Numbered from the stretch's first letter, positions 9,381 through 19,210 are shown. The stretch is DNA of 64,000 nucleotides from Alloacidobacterium sp963823845 (GCA_963823845.1 CAWGND010000011.1:496001-560000); one strand, 5' to 3'. Notes: generated by a model from the sequence alone, not told the origin. Program-made: numbers and translations.

Positions 9381-9408
9381 TTGACATATTCTCATATAGG
9401 AATATAGA
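9381..9408 (+). promoter_or_regulatory. Sigma70-type promoter with inverted repeat in spacer (ArsR operon)
   Basis: TTGACA (9381-9386), a 16-bp spacer and TATAGA (9403-9408). An inverted repeat, TATTC (9387-9391) with GAATA (9400-9404), fills the spacer, as expected for an autorepressor site. The predicted transcript start falls within a few bases of the ATG at 9418, and there is no ribosome site, so the mRNA is probably leaderless. Confidence 0.6.
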
Positions 9409-9417
9409 GTTCTTTTC

Positions 9418-9795
9418 ATGGCAAGAGCTGCTACCACTACCGATGTCTTTAACGCGATTGCTGAGCCGCGGCGGCGGGAGATTATCGGCATGTTGTCGGA
9501 TGGGCGGGAGCATGCGGTGGGAGATGTTGTGCTGCGGTTGCGGATGGCGCAGCCGGCGGTGTCGAAGCATCTTGGCGTGTTGCGCAAGGTGGGCGTGGTA
9601 ACGGTGTCGAAGCGCGGGCAGATGCGTCTGTACCGGCTGAACGCGAAGGAGCTGAAGCCTGTGCATGACTGGGTGAAGGTGTATGAGCGCTTCTGGACGC
9701 ACCAGCTCGACCAAATCAAGATGCGCGCCGAGCAGAAGATGGCGGAGCGGATAGCCCGCGAAAATCAGATTGGCAGAGACAAGGAGGAGAAGTGA
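9418..9795 (+). CDS. ArsR-family winged-helix transcriptional repressor
   Basis: A 125-residue regulator with an N-terminal winged helix: FNAIAEPRRREIIGMLSDG (helix 1-2), then VGDVVLRLRMAQPAVSKHLGVLRKVGVV (recognition helix) and the wing SKRGQMRLYRLN. There is no CxC metal motif, so this is the SRPBCC-associated, non-metal branch of the ArsR family. Its stop overlaps the start of the first SRPBCC gene (GTGA), so the two are translationally coupled. It is inferred to repress its own operon through the inverted repeat in the promoter spacer; the inducer is unknown. Confidence 0.88.
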   Translation: MARAATTTDVFNAIAEPRRREIIGMLSDGREHAVGDVVLRLRMAQPAVSKHLGVLRKVGVVTVSKRGQMRLYRLNAKELKPVHDWVKVYERFWTHQLDQIKMRAEQKMAERIARENQIGRDKEEK

Positions 9796-10265
9796 GTTCG
9801 AAGGTTTCAGAGCAGACGGTGGATATACTTGAAGTCACCCGCGAGAGCGAGATCGCGGCCACGATCGATATTGTGTGGGAGACCGTGCTTGAGAATATGG
9901 GGCCGCTCAATGAGTCTCCGAACAAGGAGCCGCACAACCTGATCCTGGAAGCGTGGCCGGGCGGGCGCTGGTATCGGGATTTCGGCAACAACACAGGACA
10001 TTGGTGGGGTGCGGTGCAGTCGATCAATCCGCCGGAGTTGCTGGAGCTTCATGGTCCGATGTTCATGTCGTCGCCTGCAGTGAATCATGTGATCTTTCGG
10101 TTCAAGGAAGAGAACGGGCTGACGCGGATTGACTTCTCGCATCGGGCGATTGGGCTGATTCCGCATTGGCTGATGGATGGCGCGGATGTGAACAAGGGCT
10201 GGTCGAATTTCTTTACGAATGTGCAAGATGGCGTGGAGCGGCGGGTGCAGGCTGGAAATCGTTAG
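9792..10265 (+). CDS. SRPBCC (AHSA1/START-like) domain protein, copy 1
   Basis: A 157-residue START-like hydrophobic-ligand-binding protein: IAATIDIVWETVLENMG opens the fold, WPGGRWYRDFGNNTGHWWG forms the first strands, and the run PPELLELHGPMFMS and the C-terminal helix follow. The GTG start overlaps the arsR stop and has AAGGAGG 5 bases upstream, which fixes it. Such proteins next to ArsR regulators are usually small ligand-binding or chaperone-like proteins of unknown substrate. It is the first of three adjacent paralogues, so the array probably arose by tandem duplication. Confidence 0.85.
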   Translation: MSSKVSEQTVDILEVTRESEIAATIDIVWETVLENMGPLNESPNKEPHNLILEAWPGGRWYRDFGNNTGHWWGAVQSINPPELLELHGPMFMSSPAVNHVIFRFKEENGLTRIDFSHRAIGLIPHWLMDGADVNKGWSNFFTNVQDGVERRVQAGNR

Positions 10266-10287
10266 ACGAATTATCAGGAGATGAAGC

Positions 10288-10773
10288 ATGGCGACGGCGG
10301 TGGCGACGAAGGCACAGCAGAGCATTCGGGTACTCGAAGTGGTGAAAGAGATTGAGATAGCAGCGTCGATTGACATTGTGTTTGAGACGGTTCTTGAGCA
10401 GCTTGGTCCGGTGCTTACTTGCGGCGAGGATGCGCCACCGCTGGAGATGAAGCTTGAGGCGTGGCCAGGTGGGCGTTGGTTTCGCGAGTTGGGAAACGAT
10501 GGCGGCCATTTGTGGGGACATGTGCAGTCGATCCGGCCTCCGGAACTGCTGGAACTTCATGGTCCGATGTTCATGTCCGCGGCGGCGGTCTCGCATGTGC
10601 TGTTTCGTTTGACGGAAGATGCGGGCTTAACACGCGTCGCATTTTCGCATCGTGCGATGGGGCTGATTCCGCATGAGCTTCAGGATGGAGTGGAAGTGAA
10701 TAAGGGTTGGACGAATTACTTTGCGAAACTCTGTGCGGGAGTAGAACAGCGGTTGAAGGCTGGAAATCGCTAG
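10288..10773 (+). CDS. SRPBCC domain protein, copy 2
   Basis: A 161-residue paralogue of the preceding gene. Shared blocks include EIAASIDIVFETVLEQLG, WPGGRW, WGHVQSIRPPELLEL, HGPMFMS and the ending GVEQRLKAGNR against GVERRVQAGNR. It starts 22 bp after copy 1 with AGGAGATG upstream of the ATG. The difference is concentrated in the N-terminal and mid-loop residues that line the ligand cavity in this fold, so the copies may bind different ligands (inference). Confidence 0.85.
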   Translation: MATAVATKAQQSIRVLEVVKEIEIAASIDIVFETVLEQLGPVLTCGEDAPPLEMKLEAWPGGRWFRELGNDGGHLWGHVQSIRPPELLELHGPMFMSAAAVSHVLFRLTEDAGLTRVAFSHRAMGLIPHELQDGVEVNKGWTNYFAKLCAGVEQRLKAGNR

Positions 10774-10794
10774 AGCAAATTCAGGAGACGAGTG

Positions 10795-11252
10795 ATGACG
10801 GGTTTGGCGACGAAGGCAGAGGACGTTCAGGTACTCGATCTGGAGAAAGAGATTGAGATTGCGGCATCGATTGATCTTGTATACGAGTCGCTACTGGAGC
10901 AGATAGGGCCATACTGTCAGATTCCGGATGGCGACCCGATACCGATGATCTTGGAGCAATGGCCGGGTGGGCGCTGGTATCGCGATCTGGGCGGCAATGC
11001 GGGATGGTGTTGGGGGCATGTGCAGGTATCGAGCCTCCGGCTCGGCTGGAGATCTGGGGACCGCACTTCATGCAGTATCCGGCGGTGACGCACTTTCAGT
11101 ATCTGCTGAGCGAACGCGACGGATTGACGCTGCTGAAGTTCCATTACCTCGTGGTGGGGCAGCTCAGAGAAGAAGACCGCGCGAGCGTGAGCCGGTGTGA
11201 CTTTATGCACCGGGTTCGCGCGATGGCGGAGAGTCGCAGGGGACGGAAATAA
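10795..11252 (+). CDS. SRPBCC domain protein, copy 3, frameshifted
   Basis: A third SRPBCC paralogue split between two frames. The first part runs to WPGGRWYRDLGGNAGWCWGH and VQ; the second resumes as GIEPPARLEIWGPHFMQY, which aligns with SIRPPELLELHGPMFMS of copy 2. The frame change is at the GG pair at 11025-11026: one more base there (Q-G-I-E-P-P) restores a complete protein of about 152 residues. The C-terminus (MAESRRGRK) diverges from the other copies. An in-frame GTG at 10792 is an alternative start. Either a sequence error or a decayed third copy; I favour error because the rest of the frame is intact. Confidence 0.7.
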
Positions 11253-11282
11253 CGACGCGTTTCGAGAATATGAGGAGGAACG

Positions 11283-11756
11283 ATGGCGGAGATTGAACCA
11301 CGTTTTGAGGATGGCAGGCCGATCGTCATTGCGGGCCTGCGCGAGCGGTACACGCCTAAGACGCAGGGCGATATTCCTTCGTTGTGGAGACGGCTGGCTC
11401 CGCACCTGGGCAAGATTCCGGGGCAGGTGGATCACGTTGCTTACGGAGTTGTCTCAAACATGGCGGGGGCTGACGGTGGGTTCGATTATCTGGCAGGGGT
11501 TGAGGTTTCGCAGGCGGGTGCTCTTGCTGATGGATTTGTGAGTTTTGCGATTCCGGCGCATCGTTACGTGGTGTTTGCTCATGGAGGGCATGTTTCGACA
11601 CTGAAGGACACGATCGGCGCCATCTGGAACGAATGGCTTCCTGCTTCCGGCTACAAGACCGGTACGATGCCGGGGTTGCTGGAGCGGTATGGAGTGGGCT
11701 TCGATCCGGGCACCGGCCTCGGCGATATCGAGGTGTGGGTGCCGATTCAGAAATAA
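11283..11756 (+). CDS. GyrI-like small-molecule-binding protein
   Basis: A 157-residue stand-alone GyrI-like domain, the effector-binding fold otherwise found at the C-terminus of AraC and MerR activators. Typical features are the opening IVIAGLRERYTPKTQGDIPSLW, the central YGVVSNMAGADGGFDYLAGVEV and the final strands SFAIPAHRYVVFAHGGHVSTL followed by LERYGVGFDP and DIEVWVPI. No DNA-binding domain is attached, so it probably binds or hydrolyses a small molecule. GAGGAACG precedes the ATG. Its place between SRPBCC genes and a secreted protein suggests that the operon handles hydrophobic or cationic compounds. Confidence 0.85.
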   Translation: MAEIEPRFEDGRPIVIAGLRERYTPKTQGDIPSLWRRLAPHLGKIPGQVDHVAYGVVSNMAGADGGFDYLAGVEVSQAGALADGFVSFAIPAHRYVVFAHGGHVSTLKDTIGAIWNEWLPASGYKTGTMPGLLERYGVGFDPGTGLGDIEVWVPIQK

Positions 11757-11765
11757 GGAGGTTTT

Positions 11766-12467
11766 ATGCGTCTACCAAGAACCGGAATGCTTGCTGTTGC
11801 GCTTGTCGTTTCGATGACGAGTTTCTGCGCGGAGACGGCGCGGGCACAGACTCCAAAGTACCCGCCGCTCAGCGAGTACATGATGAGCCCCGATGCAGAG
11901 GTGGAATTGGCGAGAAGCGCGGCGCCGGATGGGGTGTCAGACCATGCGACCATCATGGTGCTTACAACCGCAGGGTACAAAGTTTCGTCGCAGGGCGACA
12001 ACGGCTTTGTGTGCATGGTGATGCGGGGATGGGGCGCCCCTACATTTACGCCGAAGCCGAATCGCAACCTGGTTTATGACCCGCAGACGCGCGCGCCCAT
12101 CTGCTTCAATCCAGTTGCGGTACGAACCGTTCTTCCCTACCAGGAGCTGCGAGCGAAGCTCGCCATGGAGGGCAAATCGCCGGCGGAAATTGCCGATGCG
12201 ATTGAGGAAGCCTACGTGAAAGGCGACTTGCCGAAGATGGAGGCCGTTGGATTCGGATACATGTTCTCCGCAGCGCAGAAGCTGGGGCCGGCTGGGGCCT
12301 GGCATCCGCACATGATGGTGTACACGCCTTACTACACAAACGCAATGCTCGGGGGCAATTCGGGTGACGACATGTTGCCGGCCATCTCAGACGATGAGGG
12401 AACGCCATTCGCGGTGACGGTGATTCCGGTGGAGCACGAGTTGGCGGTCAAAATCAGGACAAGGTAA
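11766..12467 (+). CDS. Secreted protein of unknown function
   Basis: A 233-residue protein with a clear signal peptide (LAVALVVSMTSFCAETARAQ, about residues 9-28) and cleavage after ARA-Q. The mature part has two Cys (VCMVMRGWG near residue 80 and ICFNPVAV near 117). It contains the motif HPHMMVYTPYY near residue 179 and GNSGDD near 198. I do not recognise a family with certainty. A strong AAGGAGG precedes the ATG, and it follows the GyrI-like gene by 9 bp, so it is in the same operon and its product is exported. Confidence 0.7.
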   Translation: MRLPRTGMLAVALVVSMTSFCAETARAQTPKYPPLSEYMMSPDAEVELARSAAPDGVSDHATIMVLTTAGYKVSSQGDNGFVCMVMRGWGAPTFTPKPNRNLVYDPQTRAPICFNPVAVRTVLPYQELRAKLAMEGKSPAEIADAIEEAYVKGDLPKMEAVGFGYMFSAAQKLGPAGAWHPHMMVYTPYYTNAMLGGNSGDDMLPAISDDEGTPFAVTVIPVEHELAVKIRTR

Positions 12468-12619
12468 TCAAGGAAACGCGGCGAAGACCGGTGAGACGAC
12501 GATCGCAAGAATCAACTGCGGGTGGTTGGATAGCACATTTTCGGACATCTCAAGGCAGACGTCGATGAGGCGGCGTTCGATTTGGAACCGTAGCGACTAC
12601 AACTTCCGATGGAGGAATT

Positions 12620-13372
12620 ATGAGCGCAGTTGCTGTGAACCACGCAGTCGTTTCGCAGGAAGAATGGCTGGGGGCGCGCAAGGCGTTTCTGGCGGAAGAA
12701 AAGAAACTGACCCGGCTGCGGGATGAGCTGAGCCGCAAGCGGCGCGAGTTGCCGTGGGTTCGGGTTGAGAAGAATTACGTCTTCGACGGACCGAACGGCA
12801 AGGAGACGCTGTCTGATCTGTTCGACGGGCGGAGCCAGCTGGTGGTGTACCACTTCATGTTTGGGCCGGGATGGGGCGCGGGGTGCTCGCGCTGCTCGAT
12901 GGGTGCGGACCATTTCAATCCCAGCGTGATTCATCTGGCACAGCGCGATGTGACGCTGATCGCGGTTTCGCGAGCGCCGTTTGCTGAAATCGACGCGTTC
13001 AAGAGGCCCATGGGCTGGGGTTTTCACTGGGTGTCATCGTATGGCAGCGATTTTAATTACGACTATCGCGTGTCATTCTCGCCGGAGGAGATGGCGAACG
13101 GCAGGTTTGATTACAACTATGGCCTGAACGGGTTTCCGACGGACGAGGCTACGGGCACGAGCGTCTTCTATAAGGATTCCGAGAACAACGTCTTCCATAC
13201 TTATTCGTCTTATGCGCGGGCAGCGGAGGGGATGCTGATTCCCTACCACTTCCTGGACATAGTGCCGAAGGGGCGCGATGAAGAGGATTTTCTGCCGGAT
13301 GCGATGGCCTGGGTTCGGTATCACGACAGCTATCGGGATTTAAGGCAGGGAGTTGTGCAGCTTGTGGAGTAG
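12620..13372 (+). CDS. DUF899 thioredoxin-fold protein, copy 1
   Basis: A 250-residue DUF899 protein, a thioredoxin-like family of predicted dithiol-disulfide oxidoreductases. N-terminal region with a long charged helix (EKKLTRLRDELSRKRRELPW, residues 27-46), then the strand VRVEKNYVFDGPNGKETLSDLF, then FMFGPGW with the CxxC pair Cys89/Cys92 (CSRC). The C-terminal half keeps the family features YGSDFNYDY, FYKDSENNVFHTYSSYARAAE and DAMAWVRYHDSY. GGAGG lies 8 bases before the ATG. It is 150 bp after the secreted protein, so it may be a separate transcript. Confidence 0.88.
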   Translation: MSAVAVNHAVVSQEEWLGARKAFLAEEKKLTRLRDELSRKRRELPWVRVEKNYVFDGPNGKETLSDLFDGRSQLVVYHFMFGPGWGAGCSRCSMGADHFNPSVIHLAQRDVTLIAVSRAPFAEIDAFKRPMGWGFHWVSSYGSDFNYDYRVSFSPEEMANGRFDYNYGLNGFPTDEATGTSVFYKDSENNVFHTYSSYARAAEGMLIPYHFLDIVPKGRDEEDFLPDAMAWVRYHDSYRDLRQGVVQLVE

Positions 13373-13414
13373 AGAGGGGCGAGCTTGCAGAGTGGGTGCA
13401 GCGCGAGAGATAAC

Positions 13415-13455
13415 AGCAGATCCCTCGACTCCACTTCACTCCGCTCAGGATGACA
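13415..13455 (+). repeat. Dispersed intergenic repeat copy
   Basis: AGCAGATCCCTCGACTCC, then ACTTCACTCCG and CTCAGGATGACA. The same start and end are present at 19211-19250 and 22521-22549. It lies between the two DUF899 genes. Confidence 0.7.
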
Positions 13456-13483
13456 AAAATCACGTCAAAGGGAGAGATAACGA

Positions 13484-14278
13484 ATGGCAACGATGAGTGT
13501 AAGCCACAAGATCGTATCGCATGCGGAGTGGCTGGCGGCGCGCAAGACTCTGCTGGCGAGTGAAAAGGAGTTGACGCGGCTGCGCGATGTGCTGAACCAG
13601 CAGCGGCGCGAATTGCCGTGGGTGAGGGTTGAGAAGGCGTACGTTTTCGATGGGCCTAATGGCAGGGAGACGCTGGCGGATTTGTTTGCGGGACGGAGCC
13701 AGTTGATTGTTCAACACTTTATGTTTGGGCCTGAGTGGAAGGAGGGTTGCGTTGGGTGTTCGTTCAAGTCGGATCATATTGAAGGGACGCTGGCGCATCT
13801 TGAGCACCATGATGTTTCGTTTGTGTCTGTCTCGCGGGCGCCGCTGGAAGAGATTGAAGCCTTCAAGAAGCGCATGGGGTGGAAGTTCAAGTGGGTGTCA
13901 TCGTATCGCAGCGACTTCAACTTTGACTTCCATGTGTCGTTCACTCCGGAAGAAGCTGCTAGCGGCAAGGTTTTTTACAACTATGCCATGCAGGATTTTG
14001 CAAGCGACGAGCTTTCCGGGGACAGCGTCTTTTATCGGGATTCGAGGGGCGACATTTTTCATACTTACTCGACGCATGGACGAGGGGATGAGCAGTTTGT
14101 GTCGACGTACATGTATCTCGATGTGACACCGAAGGGTCGCAATGAGAATGGGCCTCGCTACAACCTGACCGACTGGGTGCGGCACCATGACCGCTATGAA
14201 GCCGGCGGGTCGGTGAACGAGGATGGGCGTTATGTTGCTGCCACGAACGGTTGCGTCTGCTCGGAGAGTGAGTCATGA
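13484..14278 (+). CDS. DUF899 thioredoxin-fold protein, copy 2
   Basis: A 264-residue paralogue of the gene at 12620, collinear over its whole length: Cys89/Cys92 are at the same positions (CVGC), RRELPWVRVEKAYVFDGPNG matches, as does FYRDSRGDIFHTYSTHGRG. It is longer at the C-terminus, ending in a Cys-containing tail, NGCVCSESES, absent from copy 1. The two copies are separated by 111 bp that includes a dispersed repeat. Its stop overlaps the next gene (ATGA at 14275). Predicted redox function; substrate unknown. Confidence 0.88.
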   Translation: MATMSVSHKIVSHAEWLAARKTLLASEKELTRLRDVLNQQRRELPWVRVEKAYVFDGPNGRETLADLFAGRSQLIVQHFMFGPEWKEGCVGCSFKSDHIEGTLAHLEHHDVSFVSVSRAPLEEIEAFKKRMGWKFKWVSSYRSDFNFDFHVSFTPEEAASGKVFYNYAMQDFASDELSGDSVFYRDSRGDIFHTYSTHGRGDEQFVSTYMYLDVTPKGRNENGPRYNLTDWVRHHDRYEAGGSVNEDGRYVAATNGCVCSESES

Positions 14279-14627
14279 GCAGACATGCCTGCTGTGGTCG
14301 CAAGGCCGCAGCGGCTCGACGCGGTTTCTGGAAGCGCGCTCTGGTGGCGTGCTACCAGGCGCTCTTCTGGTGCTGATGCCGAAGTGCCCTATGTGTGTTG
14401 TTGCTTATATCGCGCTTGCGACGGGGGTTGGCGTTTCTGTTTCTACCGCGACGTATTTGCGGGAAGGAGTGCTGGTATTGTGCATTGTGGCGTTGGGTTA
14501 TCTTGCGGGTGAGGTGTTTTCTCTGGAGTCACACTCCTTAGGGCGGATGGGGCGTTATGTTGCTTACTCCCTATTCGGTGCGCAGGGCGTTGATGGGGTC
14601 GATGGAGGCGGCGCGGCGCGCTGGTAG
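14275..14627 (+). CDS. Small membrane protein with PKCPMC motif, probably frameshifted
   Basis: The ATG at 14275 overlaps the stop of DUF899 copy 2 and opens MSRHACCGRKAAAARRGFWK, but that frame ends at 14376. The conserved body, PGALLVLMPKCPMCVVAYIALATG with a second hydrophobic segment (VLVLCIVALGYLAGEVFSL), is in another frame, which is open from 14223. A one-base deletion near 14335-14350 would join them. The CC and CPMC pairs suggest metal or thiol chemistry, in keeping with the DUF899 neighbours. The 3' end overlaps the convergent permease gene by 57 bp, so the true stop is uncertain. Confidence 0.5.
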
Positions 14628-17228
14628 ATATGACGCCAGGATTGCAACCGCTACCAGCACGACGGCCGCCAAGGAAAAGATCAGCGGGTTCATTGCGGCT
14701 GTTTCAAAGAGCAGGCTTGTGAGCAATCGCGTAGATGCGAGTGCTCCGGCAAGACCGATGATGACGCCTGTTGCTGTCAGACGAAAACCGAGGCCCATCA
14801 TCATGCGGAGCACATCGGCACGTCCGGCACCGAGGGCCATCCGCACACCGATCTCCTGCGTGCGCTGCGTTACGGCGTAGGCCATGACTCCGTAGATGCC
14901 GATGCAGGCCAGTACCAACGCAAGCACTGCGAAGCCAGAAATGAGGACGGAGCTTGCGCGGCGCAGGGCGAGGGATTGGTTTGCCAACGAATCCATGGGA
15001 ATGGCTTTGAAGATGGGCAGGTCGGGGTCGACGCTCCATAAAGCTTGTTCGGCAGGCTTGATCATTGCGGCGGGATCGGTTTCAGTGCGGAGGGTGAACG
15101 CGATGATCGGGAATGGGTCCTGATCCAAGGGACGGTAGATTTCGGCGTGGGTAGGTTGATCCTGACCAAAGGACTTGACGTCGCCGCTGACGCCGACGAT
15201 GCGCCACCAGTCGGGTTTATCGGCGGTGCCGAGGTTGAGTTCTTCGCCGATCGGATCTTTATCTTTGAAGTATTGCCGGGCGAAGGTCTGGTTGATCATC
15301 GCCACGTGTGCGCTGTCGGCGCGATCGGCGTCGGTGAAAGCTCGTCCGCGCAGCAACGCGATACCCATGCTCTGCATGTAGCCCGGAGTTATGACGCGAT
15401 TGTCTGCTTCGGGGAGTTGGCCGTCTTTTGGTGGCGCTTGTCCGCGAAGAAGAAAGTTGCTTGTACCCCAGAAGCCGATGAGCGGCAGGAAGTTGGTTGC
15501 TCCGGCTGATTTCACTCCCGGTACTGCGCCCATTTTTGTGATGGTTTGATCGACGAAAGCTCGAGTTTTTTCATGGTCGTTTCTAGGGTAGCTGTCGGGC
15601 GGAAGAAATATCTGCAGAGCGAGAAGATGATCGGATTGAAAGCCGAGGTCGGCGTTCATGACTCGCTGAAAACTGGTTACGACAAGGCCGGCTGCGGTCA
15701 GCAGGATCAGGGACAGCGCAACTTCAGTGACCACAATCGCGCTGCGCGAGCGGTTGGAGCGCCGGCAGGCTGTAGCGCCGCGCGCGGATTCTTTCATGGC
15801 GTCTCTCGCATCGGCGCGCGTGGCCTTCAGCACGGGAAGAACTCCGAAGAGAACCGCTGAGAGCAGCGTGATGACGAGAGCGAATAAAAAGACGCCGCGG
15901 TCGATGGGGATTTCTGTCACCTTTGGGATCTGCAGGTTGGCCACGTCGTTGGGGAAGAGCGTGAGCAAGAGGCGTGTTCCGGCGAGCGCGAGGAGCATGC
16001 CTGCGACTCCGCCCATGGTTGCGAGTAGCAGGCTTTCGGTTACGAACTGACGCAGGAGGCGCAGGCGCGTTGCGCCGAGAGCGAGGCGCACGGAGATTTC
16101 TTTCTGGCGTTCGGCGTTGCGGGTTAGCGCGAGTCCGGCCGTGTTGGCGCACGCGATCAAGAGCACCAGGCCGACTGCACCCAGGAGAATCAGCAGCGGT
16201 TTGCGGATGTCACCGTCGAGTTGCTGGCGAATCGGGACGAGGACGACGCGGTTGCCGTTGTCAGTGGATGGATGCGCTGCCGCTGTCTGCGCTTCGAGGG
16301 CATTGATTTCTTTCTGCGCCGCTTCGAGCGAGATTCCGTTGCGGAGGCGTCCGAGGATGCGCACATAGGTGTGGTTGAAGTCGTCGAAGGCGGAAGGGGC
16401 CATGTCGACAGGGTTCCAGAGATCGACGCTGGCCGGGTAATCGAAGGAGGGCGGCATGACGCCAAGAACGGTGTGGGGCTTGCCGTCAAGCGTGATGGCT
16501 TTGCCTACGATGTTGGCGTCAGCATGGAAGGTTGCGCGCCAGAGATGATTGCTTAACAGAACTAGCTGTGGGCCGCCGGGCTGGTCTTCCTCGTCGGTGT
16601 AGAGGCGACCTAGCTGCGGCTGGACTCCGAGAATGCGGAGATAATTTGCGGACACCGCATAGCCGATGAGGAACTGCGGCGATCCCTGGCCTGTCAGCGT
16701 TTTTTCGTCGTCGTAGGAGGGGGCGAGATCTTCGAAGATGCCGCTCTTCTTCCAGGTGGCGAAGTCGCCGGGAGAACTGGGGAGGATTTGACCTCCGCGC
16801 ACGGGATTCGTGGTCCAGACGGCGACGATACGAGCCTGGTCTTTGTAAGGCAATGGAGCCAGCAAGACTGCTTTCACAACCGAGAAGATCGCGGTGTTTG
16901 CGCCTATGCCTAGCGCCAGGGTTAAGACGGCCGTAATTGTGAATCCGGGATTTTTAACGAGCATGCGGAGACCGAAGCGGATGTCCTGCCCAAGTGTTTC
17001 GAGCGACGGGAGGCTTTGGCGTTCTCGGTAGGCTTGTTTTGTTTGCTCTATGCCGCCGAGTTTGATCAGGGCGTCGCGACGCGCGTGTTCAGGTGTCATG
17101 CCGCGGCGGAGGTTGTCTTCGATGTGCATCTGCAGATGAGCTTCGAGTTCGGCGTTGAACTCGGCTGCTTTGTCATTGGTTGAGAAAAGACCCGGTATGC
17201 GCATCCATATTGCTCTCAGCTTTCGCAT
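14571..17228 (-). CDS. ADOP-type ABC transporter permease (MacB/FtsX family)
   Basis: An 885-residue acidobacterial duplicated orphan permease. The N-terminal cytoplasmic segment (AEFNAELEAHLQMHIEDNLR, then GMTPEHARRDALIKLGG) is typical. Two MacB-periplasmic-plus-FtsX units follow: the first starts at LVKNPGFTITAVLTLALGIG near residue 97, with helices near 365-390 and 450-470; the second starts near residue 500 and ends with the last helices and the family ending ARRAASIDPINALRTE. No ATP-binding partner is adjacent, as is usual for this family. AGGAGGAG precedes the ATG. Role inferred as efflux or lipoprotein/macrolide-type export; substrate unknown. Confidence 0.9.
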   Translation of the reverse strand: MRKLRAIWMRIPGLFSTNDKAAEFNAELEAHLQMHIEDNLRRGMTPEHARRDALIKLGGIEQTKQAYRERQSLPSLETLGQDIRFGLRMLVKNPGFTITAVLTLALGIGANTAIFSVVKAVLLAPLPYKDQARIVAVWTTNPVRGGQILPSSPGDFATWKKSGIFEDLAPSYDDEKTLTGQGSPQFLIGYAVSANYLRILGVQPQLGRLYTDEEDQPGGPQLVLLSNHLWRATFHADANIVGKAITLDGKPHTVLGVMPPSFDYPASVDLWNPVDMAPSAFDDFNHTYVRILGRLRNGISLEAAQKEINALEAQTAAAHPSTDNGNRVVLVPIRQQLDGDIRKPLLILLGAVGLVLLIACANTAGLALTRNAERQKEISVRLALGATRLRLLRQFVTESLLLATMGGVAGMLLALAGTRLLLTLFPNDVANLQIPKVTEIPIDRGVFLFALVITLLSAVLFGVLPVLKATRADARDAMKESARGATACRRSNRSRSAIVVTEVALSLILLTAAGLVVTSFQRVMNADLGFQSDHLLALQIFLPPDSYPRNDHEKTRAFVDQTITKMGAVPGVKSAGATNFLPLIGFWGTSNFLLRGQAPPKDGQLPEADNRVITPGYMQSMGIALLRGRAFTDADRADSAHVAMINQTFARQYFKDKDPIGEELNLGTADKPDWWRIVGVSGDVKSFGQDQPTHAEIYRPLDQDPFPIIAFTLRTETDPAAMIKPAEQALWSVDPDLPIFKAIPMDSLANQSLALRRASSVLISGFAVLALVLACIGIYGVMAYAVTQRTQEIGVRMALGAGRADVLRMMMGLGFRLTATGVIIGLAGALASTRLLTSLLFETAAMNPLIFSLAAVVLVAVAILASYLPARRAASIDPINALRTE

Positions 17229-17375
17229 TTGTCTCCTCCTCTTGTTTAGCCATAGGAATGGTTACACGGTTTTCTATGGGGAGGCAATAGGAAAGATTTT
17301 GGAGGCGAGGCGAATCGATGACTCTGCTATCCCATCCACGCTTTGCTTTGCAAAGGATAGTGCACCCGGCATTGC

Positions 17376-17564
17376 TCAGCCGCAGTTCGCGCCTTGTGGT
17401 GGATTCTCTGGTCGCGACGTGGTGGTGAGGGGAGTAAGTTCGATCGTCTTGCCGTCGGGCGCTACCGCGATGGTGAGCGTAGAGCCGGGATAGAGTGAGG
17501 CTTGCTCGACGATCTCATCCGGTAGCGCGATGCAGCCGCAGTCCTGGACTTTGATCGCCGTCAT
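17376..17564 (-). CDS. AbrB/MazE-type DNA-binding protein, small
   Basis: A 62-residue swapped-hairpin (SpoVT-AbrB-like) protein: IKVQDCGCIALPDEIVEQAS forms the first hairpin, LYPGSTLTIAVAPDGKTIEL the second. Such proteins are transition-state regulators or antitoxins. No toxin gene is next to it: upstream by 9 bp is the 139-residue hypothetical gene of the hopanoid run, downstream the ADOP permease. It is thus probably a regulator in the hpnH operon rather than a toxin partner (inference). Confidence 0.65.
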   Translation of the reverse strand: MTAIKVQDCGCIALPDEIVEQASLYPGSTLTIAVAPDGKTIELTPLTTTSRPENPPQGANCG

Positions 17565-17573
17565 GCTATGGCT

Positions 17574-17989
17574 CTAGTCGAGAGACTCGGGCTGGATGGC
17601 GATGTCTTTTTCGCCGGCGGCTTTCTTTTCCCAGTACTTCTTGACCCAGGCTTCGAAGCTTTTACCGGCGGCGGTGTCGCGTCCGGTGAAGGCAAGGGCG
17701 GCGATGTCAGAGTACGGGATCGAAAGCTTCGTGCGCTCGGTGGATGGGATGATGCGGACGGCTGAGTCGGCGAGGGTCTTGCCACTGCGGCGGTCGAAGA
17801 TGTAGCCACTGATCTGGCGGCCATCTTTGAGGGTGAGGGTTACGTCGCCGCGGTAGTCGAAGGCTTTTTCGAAGGCCTGATGGATCTCTTCGTTGCTGGC
17901 GAGAGACGGGATCCAGCCTTCGAGCTGTTCGCGCTCGCGGCCTTCGGCTACTTCGAGTTCGTCGGGATTGGCGATGTGTGCAGGCTGGG

Positions 17990-17993
<4 letters not shown>
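17574..17993 (-). CDS. Conserved-looking hypothetical protein after hpnH
   Basis: A soluble 139-residue protein with no signal peptide. An acidic N-terminal region (LEVAEGREREQLEGWIPS), then a possible small beta-barrel (RGDVTLTLKDGRQISGYIFD and KLSIPYSDIAALAFTGRDTA), and a basic C-terminal helix (FEAWVKKYWEKKAAGEKD). Its start codon overlaps the hpnH stop, so it is co-translated with it. I do not recognise the family. The linkage suggests a role in hopanoid synthesis or its membrane site. Confidence 0.7.
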
Positions 17994-19123
<1,130 letters not shown>

Positions 19124-19210
19124 TTTCCTCCTTGAGGGGCTTTGGCAAATGCCCGGGCCTGACGGCCCTATTTTGTGCGGCGCCTCGCGCCGTACTTCAA
19201 CCTCTAAAAA

